The notes under the pieces: generated by a model | The model's database searches: none | What the model was told of the DNA's origin: nothing | What the model saw: only the letters and a program-made list of their open reading frames with translations | Shown: piece after piece, positions 6,195 through 7,750 of the stretch | Layout: each line of letters opens with the position of its first letter | Numbering within the stretch: the first letter of the stretch is position 1 | From: Thermoproteota archaeon | GTDB taxonomy: Archaea > Thermoproteota > Methanomethylicia > Culexarchaeales > Culexmicrobiaceae | Assembly (NCBI GenBank): GCA_003649145.1 | Contig: QMQZ01000010.1 | Location: 1 to 7,750 of the forward strand | Direction: 5' to 3' | Length of the DNA stretch: 7,750 bases | Translations under genes and position numbers: made by a program

Positions 6195-7750
6195 TACTTC
6201 TCCTCCTCCTTCTTAACTTCCTCTATTAATTGCTCAATTTGCTTGTCAATCCCGTTAATTATGTAATCATAAGCTTCCTTAAATCTCTCCATGGGCACGA
6301 TTTTTAGCCTCGCAATTTCGTCTTTTACTGGTAGTGCTAGAATTCTAGATAGCGGTACTCCTTCCTGCATTGCTCTTTTGGCTTGGTGGTGGAAGTGCAA
6401 TATAGTCTTTAGAAGGAGGTACGTTTTTTCAATTGGGCAGTACGAGTCAACAGGGTGGTATGCATGCTGCATTAGGAAGTCCTCTCTAATCATCCTGGCA
6501 ACTTCAAGTATTTCTCTGTCTGCTTCAGGGAGGGCGTCTGGTCCAACTAATCGTACTATTTCCTTTAATTCGTCTTCTTTTTGCAGTATTGCCATTGCTT
6601 CGGCTCTAATCTTAGGCCAGTCTGATGCTAATTTTTCAGCATACCAGTCTTGCATTGTTTCTGTGTAGAGTGAGTAGCTTATCAGCCAATTGATGGCGGG
6701 GAAGTGTCTTCTTTCTGCCAGTGATTTATCCAATGCCCAGAATACTTTAACAACTCTTAGCGTGCACTGTACTACAGGTTCTGAGAAGTCTCCGCCAGGT
6801 GGAGAAACTGCGCCTATAACGCTTACTGACCCAACTCTATCCTCACTTCCTATAGTTATTACCTTCCCTGCTCTTTCGTAGAATTCAGCGAGTCTTGCTC
6901 CTAGATATGGCGGGAAGCCTTCTTCACCTGGCATCTCTTCAAGTCTACCGCTTATCTCTCTTAGAGCTTCAGCCCACCGTGAAGTCGAGTCAGCCATTAG
7001 AGCCACATCATATCCCATGTCTCTGAAGTACTCAGCAATAGTTATTCCCGTGTATATGCTCGCTTCTCTGGCTGCTACGGGCATATTGCTAACGTTAGCT
7101 ATGAGTATTGTTCTTTCCATTAGTGGGCGCCCGCTCTTTGGATCTTTTAGTTCTGGAAATCTTTCTAAGACCTCAGTCATCTCATTGCCTCTCTCGCCGC
7201 ACCCTACGTAGACAATAACGTCGGCATGACTCCACTTGGCAAGCTGGTGTTGGGTGACCGTTTTTCCAGTACCGAATCCTCCTGGGATAGCTGCTGTTCC
7301 TCCTTTAGCTATCGGAAATAGGGCATCTATAACTCGCTGACCAGTTATTAGCGGTTCGTCTGGCGGGAGCTTAATCTTAAATGGTCTGGGCCTTCTCACA
7401 GGCCATATTTGGATCATATTTATGGGTACTACCCCTCTCGGGGTTTCGACCTTAGCAACTTCTTCTTCAACTGTATAGTCCCCTTCATCAACTATCTCGA
7501 CGATCTTTCCAGAGATGTCAGGTGGGACTAGTACTTTGTGCTCAATTAATGGGGTTTCTGGGATGACTCCAATGACATCTCCCCCTTGAACTTTGTCTCC
7601 CACTTTTACTTTAGGTGTGAAGTGCCAATTCTTGTCACGTGGTAATGCTGGTGCCGTGACTCCTCTCTTGACGAAATCTCCAATCTTCTTCCGAATTTCA
7701 GGTAATGGTCTCTGAATTCCGTCATAAATCTGACCGAGAAGGCCTGGTCC
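6194..7750 (-). CDS. atpA: A-type ATP synthase subunit A (catalytic), 5' partial
   Basis: The minus-strand frame stays open to the right edge of the window. The first visible codons encode [16 protein letters not shown], a conserved subunit A segment, so the GTG at 7603 is internal. About 518 residues are visible; given the usual 580-600, roughly 70 N-terminal residues are missing. The segment before the core domain carries the subunit A bulge region. Walker A is GGFGTGKT (7259-7282), where I recall many archaeal relatives having GPFGSGKT. Then come [12 protein letters not shown], the Walker B region [19 protein letters not shown] and [13 protein letters not shown]. The helical C-terminus ends in a Glu/Lys tail, KKEEEK. 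This subunit hydrolyses or makes ATP in the A1 head, three copies alternating with subunit B. No intein interrupts the P-loop. TAA at 6194-6196 overlaps the next ATG. Confidence 0.98.
   Translation of the reverse strand, partial: GPGLLGQIYDGIQRPLPEIRKKIGDFVKRGVTAPALPRDKNWHFTPKVKVGDKVQGGDVIGVIPETPLIEHKVLVPPDISGKIVEIVDEGDYTVEEEVAKVETPRGVVPINMIQIWPVRRPRPFKIKLPPDEPLITGQRVIDALFPIAKGGTAAIPGGFGTGKTVTQHQLAKWSHADVIVYVGCGERGNEMTEVLERFPELKDPKSGRPLMERTILIANVSNMPVAAREASIYTGITIAEYFRDMGYDVALMADSTSRWAEALREISGRLEEMPGEEGFPPYLGARLAEFYERAGKVITIGSEDRVGSVSVIGAVSPPGGDFSEPVVQCTLRVVKVFWALDKSLAERRHFPAINWLISYSLYTETMQDWYAEKLASDWPKIRAEAMAILQKEDELKEIVRLVGPDALPEADREILEVARMIREDFLMQHAYHPVDSYCPIEKTYLLLKTILHFHHQAKRAMQEGVPLSRILALPVKDEIARLKIVPMERFKEAYDYIINGIDKQIEQLIEEVKKEEEK
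6201..6209 (-). promoter_or_regulatory. Strong ribosome binding site for atpB inside the end of atpA
   Basis: On the minus strand GGAGGAGGA lies 6 nt before the ATG of atpB, within the Glu/Lys codons that end atpA. With the TAATG junction this points to tightly coupled, balanced translation of the two head subunits. Confidence 0.8.
6951..6970. repeat. 20-nt exact repeat, copy in atpA (partner 5383-5402)
   Basis: Identical to 5383-5402 and in the same reading frame relative to the EALREIS motif of the catalytic subunit. The bases just outside both ends differ. Confidence 0.8.

Noticed and set aside
7601..7603. GTG as start of atpA
   Set aside because: The 49 codons upstream to the window edge encode conserved subunit A sequence ([16 protein letters not shown]), so the real start is outside.

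Overview
The window looks archaeal, most probably from the TACK/Thermoproteota side (lineage is my inference). The evidence is an A-type ATP synthase A-B gene pair, a tRNA-Pro without an encoded CCA, TATA boxes about 26 nt upstream of inferred transcript starts, GGTG-type ribosome sites with TTG starts, and AT-rich coding sequence with many ATA and AGA codons.

Layout: (1) 1-840 (+), an SbcD/Mre11-related archaeal metallophosphoesterase whose 5' end lies outside the window. (2) About 896-2272 (+), a COG2509-type FAD-dependent dehydrogenase that probably starts at TTG 896 rather than ATG 851. (3) 2357-3308 (+), a gene readable as one 317-residue membrane-anchored protein only if two -1 frame changes are bridged. 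Both fall at homopolymers, C6 at 2471-2476 and T5 at 2921-2925. The rebuilt protein appears to hold two copies of a PH-like unit and two C-terminal membrane helices; I know no named family for it. (4) 3338-3413 (-), tRNA-Pro(CGG). (5) 3414-3615, an intergenic stretch with divergent promoters for the tRNA and the next gene. (6) 3616-4764 (+), an M20-family deacylase/peptidase with a complete set of metal ligands and a different isoleucine codon preference from its neighbours. (7) 4770-6194 (-), A-ATPase subunit B. (8) 6194-7750 (-), A-ATPase subunit A, 5' end outside the window.

The two ATPase genes share a TAATG stop/start junction and so are one transcription unit read leftward. It meets the peptidase gene tail to tail with only 5 bp between the stop codons, so no further ATPase subunit (such as D) can follow B here. 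The other genes are housekeeping or general metabolism and show no clear common pathway. I see no insertion sequence, CRISPR array or phage gene. The most unusual item is the frame-broken tandem-domain membrane protein at 2357-3308.
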